Positions 1 through 8,588 of a stretch of DNA of 35,150 nt are shown here, piece by piece. The stretch spans positions 1-35,150 of the forward strand of contig JAHJJB010000234.1 of the NCBI GenBank assembly GCA_018823005.1. The letters are read 5' to 3'. Made by a program: the position numbers and the translations under genes. A model generated the notes under the pieces. It was not told the origin of the DNA, searched no databases, and was given only the letters and a program-made list of their open reading frames with translations. This DNA comes from Pseudomonadota bacterium. GTDB lineage: Bacteria; Desulfobacterota; Desulfobacteria; Desulfobacterales; RPRI01. Positions within the stretch are counted from its first letter, which is position 1. Each line of letters opens with the position of its first letter.

Positions 1-387
1 AATGTTCATTCCGGCTGGAGAGGGAGCATTAAAAATGTTATAGGCTGCACGGTGAGTGCTATGAAAGAGCGTTTTAATTGCAGCCCCTCAGATCTGGTAG
101 CTGGGATAAGTCCATCTCTCGGGCCCTGCTGTGCCGAATTCGTCAACTATGATAAGGAAATACCGGAGGAGTTCCGGAAGTATAAAATATATTCCGACCA
201 TTTTGATTTCTGGCAGATAAGTATAGATCAGCTTTTCGATGCAGGTGTTAAGCGTGCCAATATTTATTCAAGTAAAATCTGCACAAAATGCAATACGGAT
301 TTGTTTTTTTCCTACCGGGGAGAAAAGAATACCGGAAGGTTTGCATCTGTTATAGGGCTAAAAAGCAGTTCACGGATAGGGCAATAG
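1..387 (+). CDS. pgeF: Purine nucleoside phosphorylase / polyphenol oxidase family (YfiH), 3' part
   Basis: This is the C-terminal part of a YfiH/PgeF-family protein, and the reading frame is open from base 1. The track starts it at the GTG at 52, but the frame upstream encodes NVHSGWRG, the family's HxGWRG metal-ligand motif, so the gene enters from the left edge. Further family motifs follow: SPSLGPCCAEF, then CTKC and LFFSYRGEKNTGRFASVIGL at the C terminus. Members of this family are cytosolic, purine-nucleoside-cleaving enzymes once described as laccases. The stop lies about 45 bases before pyrK on the same strand, so the two are probably cotranscribed. The true start is outside the window. 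Confidence 0.9.
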   Translation, partial: NVHSGWRGSIKNVIGCTVSAMKERFNCSPSDLVAGISPSLGPCCAEFVNYDKEIPEEFRKYKIYSDHFDFWQISIDQLFDAGVKRANIYSSKICTKCNTDLFFSYRGEKNTGRFASVIGLKSSSRIGQ

Positions 388-432
388 CAGTGAGGCGCGG
401 GTAACAGGATGCAGAAAACAAGGAGCGGGAGA

Positions 433-1251
433 ATGAAGGCCGAGAGATTACCAAACGGGCATATGTTTCTTGAAAAAGGACAGGTTCTCTGGAACAAAAA
501 AATAGGCTCCTCATATTATAAAATGGGCTTAAAATGGAGCGGCTCTTTTTATGACGCCAAACCCGGACAGTTTGTCATGCTGCGAATTGATGACAGGATT
601 GCCCCGCTTTTACGCCGTCCTTTTTCCATTTACAGGATAATGGAAGGAAAAAAGGGCCTGGAAATCCTCTACAGGGTGGTTGGAGAATGTACCAGCATAC
701 TTTCAGGGATCAGGGAGGGTGAAAGTGTTGATATATTGGGGCCTCTTGGAAATGGATTCTCTTTGCCGAAAAAGGACGGGAGAATTTTTATAGTTGCCGG
801 AGGAATTGGCGTTGCCCCGCTGGTTTTTCTCTCTTCATATCTTGTTGGAAAAAAAGGCTTTTCCGCTTCCAACATAAAAGTGTTTCTTGGGGCGCGATCG
901 AAAGATGATCTTTTATGCATAGATGATTTCTCAAGTCTTGGCCTTGAAGTTGCAATCACCACAGATGACGGCAGCGAGGGTGAAACATGTATGATAACAA
1001 GTCCGGTTGAGGAAGCCCTGAAAAAAGCACCGCCTGATGTTATTTATGCATGCGGGCCATCAGGGATGATGAAATGTCTTGCTGACATGGCTGAAAATTA
1101 CGGAGTGGCTTGTCAGATTTCCATGGAGACTGTAATGGCATGCGGCTTTGGTGTCTGTCTCGGCTGTGCGGTTGAATCGAAGGATGATAGTAAATATCTT
1201 CATGTATGTAAGGATGGACCTGTGTTTGACAGCCGGGATGTAAGATTGTGA
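433..1251 (+). CDS. pyrK: Dihydroorotate dehydrogenase electron transfer subunit PyrK
   Basis: PyrK is the iron-sulfur flavoprotein that passes electrons from dihydroorotate dehydrogenase (PyrD) to NAD+ in pyrimidine synthesis. Visible motifs are the FAD-binding RRPFSI in the N-terminal barrel, the nucleotide-binding GGIGVAPL in the middle, YACGPSGMM, and the C-terminal [2Fe-2S] cysteines in CGFGVCLGC plus a later VCKDGP. The length of about 272 residues is usual. I prefer the ATG at 433 because AAGGAG lies seven bases upstream; the track's ATG at 409 lacks a well-placed Shine-Dalgarno. The partner pyrD is not directly downstream: selD follows after a repeat-bearing gap. A generic ferredoxin-NADP reductase-like protein is possible, but the CGFGVCLGC signature favours PyrK. 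Confidence 0.93.
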   Translation: MKAERLPNGHMFLEKGQVLWNKKIGSSYYKMGLKWSGSFYDAKPGQFVMLRIDDRIAPLLRRPFSIYRIMEGKKGLEILYRVVGECTSILSGIREGESVDILGPLGNGFSLPKKDGRIFIVAGGIGVAPLVFLSSYLVGKKGFSASNIKVFLGARSKDDLLCIDDFSSLGLEVAITTDDGSEGETCMITSPVEEALKKAPPDVIYACGPSGMMKCLADMAENYGVACQISMETVMACGFGVCLGCAVESKDDSKYLHVCKDGPVFDSRDVRL

Positions 1252-1278
1252 AAAGTGAATGGTGAAAAGTAAAAAGAA

Positions 1279-1322
1279 GGGTTCGAGGATCCAGGGATTC
1301 GAGGGTTCAAGGGTTCAAGGGG
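1279..1322 (+). repeat. Degenerate tandem GGTTCAAGG-type repeat
   Basis: Four or five imperfect copies of a nine-base unit (GGTTCGAG, GGATTCGAG, GGTTCAAG, GGTTCAAGG) lie head to tail between pyrK and selD. A similar stretch, GGGTTCAAGGATTCGAGTG, is seen near 30550. No coding potential is evident. Confidence 0.55.
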
Positions 1323-1365
1323 AAAACGAATAAAGGCACGAGGCGAAAGGCGCGAGGCGTAAGTC

Positions 1366-1420
1366 GTGAACCGAAACAGCGAGCGCATTCCTCGCTGCTT
1401 GCAGCGGGGAGCTTCAATTG
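1366..1420 (+). repeat. REP-like palindromic element, copy A
   Basis: A unit of about 55 bases starts with GTGAACCGAAACAGCGAG and ends with GGGGAGCTTCAATTG. Its core is a CGCTGCTTGCAGCG hairpin. It resembles the units at 7425-7547 and 34776-34833, so it belongs to a dispersed intergenic palindrome family. Confidence 0.7.
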
Positions 1421-1465
1421 TGAATCGATAAATGAACCACGAACCACGACCAACGAAAGGCGGAT

Positions 1466-2515
1466 ATGGAAAAAGAGAAAAAAGCATATTTGACTGAAAA
1501 AGTCCGGGCATCCGGGTGAGCTGCCAAAATAGGTCCGGGGGTCCTGGACGAGGTAATAAAGAGCCTGCCTGTAAAAGCACATCCCGATCTTCTTGTCGGA
1601 ATTGAAACATCTGATGATGCCGGAGTTTTCAGGCTTGATTCTGAAACAGCACTGGTGCAAACACTCGATTTTCTCACACCGGTTGTTGATTCCCCTTATG
1701 AATTTGGGAGGATAGCTGCCGCCAATTCACTGAGTGATGTATATGCAATGGGCGGGAGGCCGGTAACGGCCATGAATATTGTCTGCTTTCCTGTCGGAGA
1801 GCTGTCTGAAGATATTCTTAAAGAAACCCTTGCCGGAGGGCTTGAAAAAATATATGAAGCCGGCGCAGTTCTGGTGGGTGGCCACAGCGTCGATGACAAG
1901 GAATTCAAGTACGGCCTCTCTGTTACAGGGATAATTCATCCGGACAGGATACTGACAAACAGAAATGCGCGGGAAGGCGACAGTCTGATTTTAACCAAGC
2001 CTATAGGTACAGGAATCATTGCCACAGCTGTTAAGGGAAAGATTGCAGATGAAGAAGCAATAAAAATTCTCATTGATGTCACATCCACTCTTAACAGGAG
2101 AGCTGCTGAAATAATGCTCCGTTTTCAGCCTAATGCCTGTACGGATGTCACCGGATTCGGCCTTGCAGGACATGTGCTCGAAATGGCTAAAGGGAGCAGT
2201 AAGAAAATCATTATCCATATGGATATGGTCCCTTTCATTAAAAAAGCCAGAGAATACGCTCTTATGGGGCTGATTCCTGCCGGGAGCTATAACACAAAAA
2301 AATATTGCAGCAGTAGCATAAGTATCGGTTCATCCGTGAAACAGGTTGATATTGATTTGCTTTTCGATCCTCAAACATCAGGAGGGCTTGTAATCTCACT
2401 TCCTGAAAAAAAAGCAAAAGAATGCCTGAAAGCGATGCAGAACGAAGGTGTTTTTGCTTCAATAATCGGCGAAGTTTCAGCTGAGAGCAAGGACGGATAT
2501 CTAATGGTCAATTGA
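1466..2515 (+). CDS. selD: Selenide, water dikinase SelD with in-frame TGA (Sec18)
   Basis: SelD makes selenophosphate from selenide and ATP, the selenium donor for selenocysteine synthesis. The track starts it at 1655, missing the catalytic N terminus. Starting at the ATG at 1466 (AAAGG about six bases upstream), the frame reads through a TGA at 1517-1519 into KIGPGVLDEV. The resulting ASG-U-AAKIGPGVL aligns with the GAGCGCKI loop of E. coli SelD. The TGA sits at catalytic Cys17, Ala replaces the dispensable Cys19, and the essential Lys follows as K21. Downstream are ETSDDAGVF, DFLTPVVDSPYEFGRIAA, SDVYAMGG, GGHSVDD, TDVTGFGLAGH and DPQTSGGL. Full length is 349 residues, as usual for the family. 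The enzyme is probably itself a selenoprotein. Confidence 0.93.
1533..1549 (+). promoter_or_regulatory. Candidate bacterial SECIS hairpin in selD
   Basis: Starting 13 bases after the in-frame TGA, GTCC pairs with GGAC around the G-rich loop GGGGGTCCT. A competing fold pairs AGGtCC with GGtCCT. Position and size suit a bacterial SECIS recognised by SelB. The fold was judged by eye only. Confidence 0.45.
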
Positions 2516-2671
2516 TTTTATCCAAGATATCATATTGATATTACAAGTATATTATTATGCGAAAGAGGAATGCAATTTTGCGTTGACTTGATTGTAATCA
2601 TATGTTAGAGGGCATAAGCTTTATTGAGGTCTGCATTGATCTTGATACAACAATAGAAAGCGTTCTTTAAT

Positions 2672-2911
2672 GTGAAAAGAGAAACAAGACGTTATATACG
2701 GGAGCTGGCATATTATAGCAGTCTTGGCCTCCAGGTAGCGCTTTCAATATTTATTGGACTTGCGATTGGCGTCTATCTTGACAAGCGGTTTGATCTTTAT
2801 CCATGGCTTACGCTTGTCTTTCTTGTAGCTGGTATTGCGGCAGGATTCAGGAATATCTGGCTTGCGATAAAGAAAAGTGAGAAGGTATCACAGGAAAGAG
2901 ACATAAAGTGA
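2672..2911 (+). CDS. atpZ: AtpZ/AtpI-family small membrane protein (ATPase gene 1)
   Basis: This 79-residue protein has two predicted membrane helices (residues about 17-36 and 43-65) separated by the short GVYLDKRFDLYPWL turn. That pattern is typical of the AtpZ-like 'F0F1-ATPase subunit' family at the head of atp operons. Family members are thought to help Mg2+ uptake or c-ring assembly. It starts at GTG and its stop overlaps the GTG start of the next gene (GTGA), so translation is likely coupled. No good Shine-Dalgarno is seen. A weak TTGACT at 2583-2588 could mark a promoter, without a convincing -10. Confidence 0.8.
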   Translation: MKRETRRYIRELAYYSSLGLQVALSIFIGLAIGVYLDKRFDLYPWLTLVFLVAGIAAGFRNIWLAIKKSEKVSQERDIK

Positions 2912-3294
2912 AAGTACAACAAAGCCTCTTAAAATTTGTTACACTGACGAACTGGATACTCTTTTGTGTGGTCAGTATTTCAGGAATTGTCGTTGCCTCT
3001 CCCCATTTTGCAAGGGGAATAATATTCGGGGGGCTTATAGTGACAATCAACTTTCACCTGCTGTACAGGACTCTCCGGAAAGCACTCGCACCTCCTTACC
3101 TTTCTTCCCACAACATTGTTTTAGCAAAGTACTATGCCCGTTTTATTGTAAGCGGCTTTATTATGTTTTTGTTGATATCGGGGCACTATGTCCATCCCCT
3201 GGGTCTTATTGTCGGGCTGTCAATAGTGGTTGCGAGCATACTTCTTGCTACCATGCTGGAGCTTAAGAAACTTATTTTCAAGGAGGCAATTTAA
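2908..3294 (+). CDS. atpI: ATP synthase subunit I (AtpI)
   Basis: This 128-residue protein has four hydrophobic segments and the charged-poor layout of the ATP synthase I family, including the conserved loop GIIFGGLIVTINFHLL and a C-terminal LLATMLELKKLIF. AtpI acts as an assembly factor for the c-ring in the membrane and is not a structural subunit. Its GTG start overlaps the atpZ stop by four bases, and its stop lies a few bases before the atpB start. AAGGAGG near its 3' end serves the next gene. Sequence conservation in this family is low, so the call rests on topology plus operon position. Confidence 0.82.
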   Translation: MKVQQSLLKFVTLTNWILFCVVSISGIVVASPHFARGIIFGGLIVTINFHLLYRTLRKALAPPYLSSHNIVLAKYYARFIVSGFIMFLLISGHYVHPLGLIVGLSIVVASILLATMLELKKLIFKEAI

Positions 3295-3295
3295 G

Positions 3296-3985
3296 GTGGT
3301 ACATCCCTATCTATTCTTTGTAAAACTGTTTGAGACTGTCGGCTTGGGACATTTTGCCCATGCATATCCGCATGTTATTTATTCATGGGTGGTCATGATT
3401 ATTCTCTTGACCCTTGGCGCTATCGGGGCAAAAAGTATCAGCCTGATTCCTGCAAAAGCACAAAATGTGTTTGAGATCATCATTTCGGGGATTGAAAATT
3501 TTATGGTTGATGTTGCAGGCGAAGAGGGCCGGTGGCTTTTTCCTCTTGTTGCAACCATATTTATTTATATTTTCACCTGTAATCTTATCGGGCTTATTCC
3601 GGGGTTTTTCCCACCCACCGCCAGCCTTAATACAACAGCTTCGTGCGCCCTGACTGTGGTAATATTTACCCACATAATCGGATTAAAATATCACGGCATA
3701 AAATATATTAAACATTTTCTTGGACCTGTCTGGTGGATGATCCCAATAGTGTTTCCGATTGAGGTTATCGGGCATGTTGCACGAATTCTCTCCCTGTCGT
3801 TCCGTCTTTTCGGAAACATGATGGGTCATGAACTGGTGCTTGGTATTCTTTTCGGTCTTGCCGGACTCTTTTTTGCACCTCTCCCGATAATGGCTCTTGG
3901 TATTTTTGTTGCCCTGGTTCAGGCATTTGTTTTCTTTTTGCTGTCAATCATGTATTTTTCCGGCGCTATGGAACACGCCCACTGA
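3296..3985 (+). CDS. atpB: ATP synthase F0 subunit a
   Basis: Subunit a forms the ion half-channels against the c-ring. The conserved helix ILSLSFRLFGNMMGHELV carries the essential arginine. NLIGLIPG, the earlier ENFMVDVAGEEG loop and the C-terminal ALVQAFVFFLLSIMYF are also typical. The track begins it at 3230, but that region is the end of atpI in another frame. The GTG at 3296 follows AAGGAGG by nine bases and gives VVHPYLFFVKLFE, the expected N terminus. The product is 229 residues, normal length. It is followed 83 bases later by atpE. Confidence 0.95.
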   Translation: MVHPYLFFVKLFETVGLGHFAHAYPHVIYSWVVMIILLTLGAIGAKSISLIPAKAQNVFEIIISGIENFMVDVAGEEGRWLFPLVATIFIYIFTCNLIGLIPGFFPPTASLNTTASCALTVVIFTHIIGLKYHGIKYIKHFLGPVWWMIPIVFPIEVIGHVARILSLSFRLFGNMMGHELVLGILFGLAGLFFAPLPIMALGIFVALVQAFVFFLLSIMYFSGAMEHAH

Positions 3986-4068
3986 TTTGCCGGTAAAAAA
4001 ATAATTTTGTTTTTATGGGATAAAGGAAGAAGCAAAGTCAAAAATTATTAAAAGGAGGTAGGTAAAGT

Positions 4069-4362
4069 ATGGAAGTTCAAACTCAAGCTCAAGCATTACA
4101 ATTTTTCATCGCATGTGTTACAGCAGCAGGTTTCGGGATTGCAGTTGCCGCTTTTGGTTGCGGTATTGCCCAGGGTCTTGGCCTTAAGGCCGCAGTTGAA
4201 GGTATTGCAAGAAATCCGGAATCATCAGGAAAAGTTACGGTTACGATGCTGATCGGTCTTGCCATGATCGAGTCTCTTTGTATTTATGCACTCGTAATTG
4301 CCCTGATTCTGATTTATGCACATCCTCAGGCAGCAGCTATTGCAAAGATTTTCGGCGCATAG
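4069..4362 (+). CDS. atpE: ATP synthase F0 subunit c, Na+-type binding site
   Basis: The 97-residue protein is a two-helix c subunit with the conserved loop AVEGIARNPE. The ion-binding carboxylate is Glu68. Gln35, Ser69 and Tyr73 fall exactly 33 before, one after and five after it, matching the Gln32/Glu65/Ser66/Tyr70 set of the Na+-binding c ring of Ilyobacter tartaricus. This points to Na+ coupling, although some such rings also use H+. A strong AAGGAGG lies upstream. No b, delta or F1 genes follow: the cluster ends at a terminator facing uvrA, so the rest of the ATP synthase must be encoded elsewhere. Confidence 0.95.
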   Translation: MEVQTQAQALQFFIACVTAAGFGIAVAAFGCGIAQGLGLKAAVEGIARNPESSGKVTVTMLIGLAMIESLCIYALVIALILIYAHPQAAAIAKIFGA

Positions 4363-4420
4363 TAAAGCTGGTGCTATTGCTGGGATTTTTGCTCCTTTAA
4401 CTTAAGATTTAAGGTATTTC

Positions 4421-4460
4421 ATAAAACAGGGTTGTGCCTTCCGGCATGGCCCTGTTTTAT
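4421..4460. terminator. Bidirectional rho-independent terminator between atpE and uvrA
   Basis: ATAAAACAGGG and CCCTGTTTTAT form a perfect 11-bp stem with T-rich tracts on both strands, suited to stopping transcription from both convergent genes. The uvrA stop codon lies inside the right arm. Confidence 0.88.
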
Positions 4461-7306
4461 TTTATATTGTTTCCGTGCCTTGAAGCGCTCCGCTGCAGGA
4501 TCTTTTTTAAGAACTGCCCGGTATATGACGCCCTGTTTTCCGATAATTCTTCAGGCGTGCCGCATCCGACTATGTAGCCTCCCTCATCCCCCCCCTCGGG
4601 TCCAAGGTCAATTATATGATCTGCCGTCTTGATTACGTCTATGTTATGCTCGATCACTATGACGCTGTTCCCTGAATCGACAAGCCGGTTTAATACATGG
4701 AGAAGTTTCTGTATGTCGTCTATATGAAGACCTGTTGTAGGTTCATCAAGGATATAGACGGTTCTGCCCGTTCCCTTTTTACTGAGTTCTCTTGAAAGCT
4801 TGACCCTCTGAGCCTCGCCTCCCGAAAGAGTAGTTGCAGACTGGCCTACCTTAATGTAGCCAAGGCCGACATCAGAAAGAGTCATCAGCTTCGATCTGAT
4901 GTTTTTTATCCTGTCAAAGAACAAGAGAGCCTGATCCACAGTCATGTCAAGGACATCGGCAATATTTTCCCCCTTGTATCTCACTTCAAGGGTTTCGCGG
5001 TTGTACCTTTTACCGTTGCATATATCGCACGGCACATAAATGTCGGGCAGAAAATGCATCTCTATTTTAATTATCCCGTCTCCACTGCATGCTTCACACC
5101 GCCCCCCTTTAATGTTAAAACTGAATCTACCCGGTTTGTATCCTCGCATGCGTGCTTCCGGCGTCCTTGCAAAAAGATCCCTGATGAATGTGAAGAGACC
5201 AGTATAGGTACCAGGGTTTGATCGTGGAGTTCTTCCAATCGGCGACTGGTCGATGTTTACGATCTTATCAACATGTTCAAGCCCCACTACGGAAGAGTGG
5301 GCGCCTGCTGGTATTCTTGCACCATAAATGTTCCTTGCGAGAATATTATAAAGTGTTTCAAGGACAAGAGTTGATTTTCCGGAACCCGAAACGCCTGTTA
5401 TGCAAATAAACTTACCAAGTGGAAATTCAGCATCAATATCTTTAAGATTATTACCCGAAGCCCCTCTTATCAGGAGTTTTGTGCCGTTTCCCGAGCGACG
5501 TTTATCAGGCACCTCAATTTGCTTCCGTCCTGAAAGATACTGCCCTGTCAGTGAGTTTTTATCTTTTAAAAGCGCTGCGGGCTCGCCTGAAAAGACTACA
5601 TGCCCTCCGTTAACCCCTGCGCCGGGACCCATATCGATTACATAATCGGACGCGATAATGGTTTCTTCATCGTGTTCAACTACAAGAACCGTATTGCCCA
5701 GATCCCGCATCTTCATAAGTGTTGCAAGTAGGCGCTGGTTGTCTCTCTGGTGCAATCCAATGCTTGGTTCATCCAGAACATAGAGAACTCCCGTTAGTTT
5801 TGAGCCGATTTGTGTGGCCAGCCGTATTCTCTGGCTCTCTCCGCCTGAAAGGGTGTAAGCCGATCTGTCGAGTGTAAGGTAGGATAGTCCAACATTTTCA
5901 AGGAAAGAAAGCCTTTCGTTTATCTCTTTTAAAATTCTCTTTGCAATAAGCTCTTTTTTCCCTTCGAGTTTTAGATTTATTACAAAAGCTGCAGCTTTGG
6001 ATATTGAAAGTGCTGTAATTTCAAATATCGTCAGGCCTCCAACCCGTACTGAACCGCTTGCCTTGTTCAGCCTTGTCCCTCCGCATTCAGGGCATGGGCG
6101 GAATGTCATGTAATGCCTTATCTCTTCCCTGGTCTGGTTTGAATCTGTTTCCATGTAACGTCTCTGAAGTTTCGGGATAACTCCTTCGTAAGGTTTCCTG
6201 AAACTGAAACGGCGGTTATTCTGTTCAAAATAAAAAGAGATCGGTTCATCTCCGGATCCATAAAGGAGCATATTTTGAAAGCTCTCCGGCAGATCTTTAT
6301 AAGGAGTGTAAACATCTACATTATAGTGCCTTGTAAGTGATTCAAGAAATTCACTAAACTGAACCGAATTCCTGTTTGCCCATAGCGTCACAGCTCCCTG
6401 CCTTAAGGAGATCTCTCTGTTCGGGATAATGAGATCTGGGTCGAATTCTGTTGTTGTTCCTAAACCATCACATTTATTGCATGCGCCCTGGGGTGAGTTA
6501 AATGAAAAGCTTGCAGGGGTAAATTCCGGATAGCTTATTCCGCATTGAACGCAGGCTGACTTTTCACTGAAAAGAACCGATTCTTCTCCCTCGATATCAA
6601 CTTTAACAAGCCCTTCCGACTGGGACATTGCAAGTTCGAGGGAATCAGCCAGCCTGTTTCTGACAGTTTCTTTTATAACCAACCGGTCAACCACAACTTC
6701 GATAGTATGCTTTATATTTTTATCGAGCTTGCCTGTTTCCTCGATTTCAAATATTTCCCCATCTACCCGGATCCTTGAAAACCCGTCTTTTTTGAGTTGT
6801 TTTATAAGTTTTTCCTGAGATCCTTTCTGGCCCGAAACCAGAGGGGCTAAAATAATTATTTTTGTTCCTTCCGGAAAGGACATGATTTTATCTGCGATCT
6901 GATCGAGCGTTTGAGCAGTAATAGGTTTTCCGCAGATGTGGCAATGGGAAGTTCCTGCCCTGGCAAAGAGAAGCCGAAGATAGTCATAAATTTCAGTCAC
7001 AGTTCCGACAGTTGACCTTGGATTATGGCTCGCGGTTTTCTGTTCGATTGCAATTGCAGGAGAGAGCCCTTCGATTGTGTCGACATCAGGTTTTTCCATT
7101 CGTTCCAGAAACTGTCTGGCATATGTTGAAAGGGATTCGACATATCTGCGCTGTCCTTCCGCGTAGAGAGTGTCGAAAGCGAGAGTTGATTTGCCCGATC
7201 CTGAAAGGCCTGTTATTACAACAAGCCTGTTTCTTGGCAGTTCAACATCGATATTTTTAAGATTATGCTGCCTTGCCCCGCGTATTATTATCTTGTCGGA
7301 ATCCAT
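4457..7306 (-). CDS. uvrA: Excinuclease ABC subunit A
   Basis: UvrA is the damage-sensing ATPase of nucleotide excision repair. The protein has two ABC modules. The first has Walker A GLSGSGKS near residue 33 and signature [12 protein letters not shown]. The second has GVSGSGKS in the last third and [12 protein letters not shown], and both have ILDEP/VLDEP Walker B motifs. Zinc modules are visible as CVQC...CNKC in the first half and CEAC...CDIC in the second. The length of 949 residues is normal. It is transcribed alone on the minus strand, convergent with atpE, and its TAA lies in the shared terminator. Confidence 0.98.
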   Translation of the reverse strand: MDSDKIIIRGARQHNLKNIDVELPRNRLVVITGLSGSGKSTLAFDTLYAEGQRRYVESLSTYARQFLERMEKPDVDTIEGLSPAIAIEQKTASHNPRSTVGTVTEIYDYLRLLFARAGTSHCHICGKPITAQTLDQIADKIMSFPEGTKIIILAPLVSGQKGSQEKLIKQLKKDGFSRIRVDGEIFEIEETGKLDKNIKHTIEVVVDRLVIKETVRNRLADSLELAMSQSEGLVKVDIEGEESVLFSEKSACVQCGISYPEFTPASFSFNSPQGACNKCDGLGTTTEFDPDLIIPNREISLRQGAVTLWANRNSVQFSEFLESLTRHYNVDVYTPYKDLPESFQNMLLYGSGDEPISFYFEQNNRRFSFRKPYEGVIPKLQRRYMETDSNQTREEIRHYMTFRPCPECGGTRLNKASGSVRVGGLTIFEITALSISKAAAFVINLKLEGKKELIAKRILKEINERLSFLENVGLSYLTLDRSAYTLSGGESQRIRLATQIGSKLTGVLYVLDEPSIGLHQRDNQRLLATLMKMRDLGNTVLVVEHDEETIIASDYVIDMGPGAGVNGGHVVFSGEPAALLKDKNSLTGQYLSGRKQIEVPDKRRSGNGTKLLIRGASGNNLKDIDAEFPLGKFICITGVSGSGKSTLVLETLYNILARNIYGARIPAGAHSSVVGLEHVDKIVNIDQSPIGRTPRSNPGTYTGLFTFIRDLFARTPEARMRGYKPGRFSFNIKGGRCEACSGDGIIKIEMHFLPDIYVPCDICNGKRYNRETLEVRYKGENIADVLDMTVDQALLFFDRIKNIRSKLMTLSDVGLGYIKVGQSATTLSGGEAQRVKLSRELSKKGTGRTVYILDEPTTGLHIDDIQKLLHVLNRLVDSGNSVIVIEHNIDVIKTADHIIDLGPEGGDEGGYIVGCGTPEELSENRASYTGQFLKKILQRSASRHGNNIK

Positions 7307-7424
7307 TTATTATCCCTGAAATTATGAAATATTAGACAGCTTCGTAAAAAGTCAATTTTTCACGTTTTTCTTTGTGCTCTCCATGATCTTTGTGTGGGAA
7401 CGACTTCTTACGAGTCCATCATTA

Positions 7425-7547
7425 TTGAACCGCAATAGCGAACGCATTCCCCGTAGCTTGCTACGGGGTTAGTGAGCGAATCAAAAACAGAAAGAAAGTC
7501 CTTACGGTCGAAGATTCTCCGTAGCCTGCTACGGGGAGCTTCAATTT
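7425..7547 (+). repeat. REP-like palindromic elements, copy B (two hairpins)
   Basis: Two related hairpins lie between uvrA and pdxA. The first, CCCCGTAGC-TT-GCTACGGGG (7449-7468), is perfect. The second, CTCCGTAGC-CT-GCTACGGGG (7517-7536), has one wobble pair. The outer edges read TTGAACCGCAATAGCGAACG and GGGGAGCTTCAATTT, as in copy A. They may act as terminators or mRNA stabilisers. Confidence 0.75.
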
Positions 7548-7565
7548 AAAACAGCCGGGTGAATT

Positions 7566-8588
7566 TTAGTTCACCTCAATCCTTTTATTTAAACAGGATG
7601 CCTGGAATGCAGCCATTTTTATTGCGGCAATCAGACTGCCAGGATCGGCTTTTCCTTTTCCGGCAATATCGTAGGCTGTTCCGTGATCTACTGAAGTTCG
7701 TATAATAGGAATTCCCAGGGTCGTGTTTACACCATCGGTAAAATGAATAATCTTGAATGGGATAAGGCCCTGGTCATGATACATGCATACAACAGCATCA
7801 TAATCACCCTTTAATGCATTATAAAATATTGTATCAGGCGGGTAGGGTCCGGATACATTATACCCTTCCTTCGCCGATATTTCTACAGCAGGTCTTATTA
7901 TTCTTTCTTCCTCATCTCCGAATATACCGCTTTCGCCGGCATGTGGATTGAGCCCTGCCACGGCTATCAGCGGCGAGTCGATGCCAAATCTTTCATATAG
8001 CCCATTTCCGGTAATTCTTATTGTTTTTGAAATATTTTCTGTCGAAATAGACTTTGAAACTCTGCTGAGAGGAATGTGAATGGTTACAAGTGATACCCTT
8101 AGCCGGTCACCGGCTAACATCATAACGAAATCTTTGGTTCCGGTACGTTCCGCAATTAACTCGGTATGGCCGTTGTAATGAAAGCCGGCCATATTCATGG
8201 CCTTTTTGTTTATCGGGCATGTTACGACAGCAGCTATCTCCTTGTTAATGGCCATGTCGGTTGCTGCAATGACATATTCAACCATGGCCTTTCCTGTCTG
8301 CACAGTCGGATTCCCCCATGATGTTTCATTAAAGGTAAGCCTGGAAAGAGATAATATATCGATGCTTCCGGGGTTATATGAGCCTTCGGAAGGGGTGGAT
8401 ACGGATTTTAAATTTATGCTGCTTCCGGTACATTTTTTTGCGGCAGCCAGGACGCCAATATCGCCTACTACCAAGGGTTTGCACAATTGGTATAGCCCGG
8501 AATCACTTAAGGCGGAAAGTATTATTTCAGGGCCAATTCCTGCAGGATCTCCCGAAGTTATACCGATAACCGGCCTGTTATTTTTCAT
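7566..8588 (-). CDS. pdxA: 4-hydroxythreonine-4-phosphate dehydrogenase PdxA
   Basis: PdxA oxidises 4-phosphohydroxy-L-threonine in the DXP-dependent pyridoxal phosphate pathway. The protein starts with the family signature PVIGITSGDPAGIGPEI and contains VTCPINKKAM, GHTELIAERT, AGLNPHAGE(S)G, MYHDQGLIPFK and the C-terminal RTSVDHGTAYDIAG, which carry metal and substrate contacts. I use the internal ATG at 8588 because AAAGGAAAGG lies upstream and the 16 extra residues of the track's version are not typical. The product is 340 residues, normal. Its 5' region faces the candidate origin region and divergent dnaA. Confidence 0.95.
   Translation of the reverse strand: MKNNRPVIGITSGDPAGIGPEIILSALSDSGLYQLCKPLVVGDIGVLAAAKKCTGSSINLKSVSTPSEGSYNPGSIDILSLSRLTFNETSWGNPTVQTGKAMVEYVIAATDMAINKEIAAVVTCPINKKAMNMAGFHYNGHTELIAERTGTKDFVMMLAGDRLRVSLVTIHIPLSRVSKSISTENISKTIRITGNGLYERFGIDSPLIAVAGLNPHAGESGIFGDEEERIIRPAVEISAKEGYNVSGPYPPDTIFYNALKGDYDAVVCMYHDQGLIPFKIIHFTDGVNTTLGIPIIRTSVDHGTAYDIAGKGKADPGSLIAAIKMAAFQASCLNKRIEVN

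Noticed and set aside
1517-1519. TGA as a true stop, making selD a pseudogene
   Set aside because: The frame is otherwise intact, and the codon sits exactly at a position where Sec is known in other SelD proteins, with conserved residues on both sides.
1200-1677. Three overlapping minus-strand ORFs between pyrK and selD
   Set aside because: They cover the REP-like unit and the true N terminus of selD in the antisense direction; their shared 'EAPR.KQR' text with the ORF at 34766 only reflects the repeat DNA.
2528-2542. ATATCA/TGATAT inverted repeat after selD as a terminator
   Set aside because: The stem is short and AT-only, with no T run after it.
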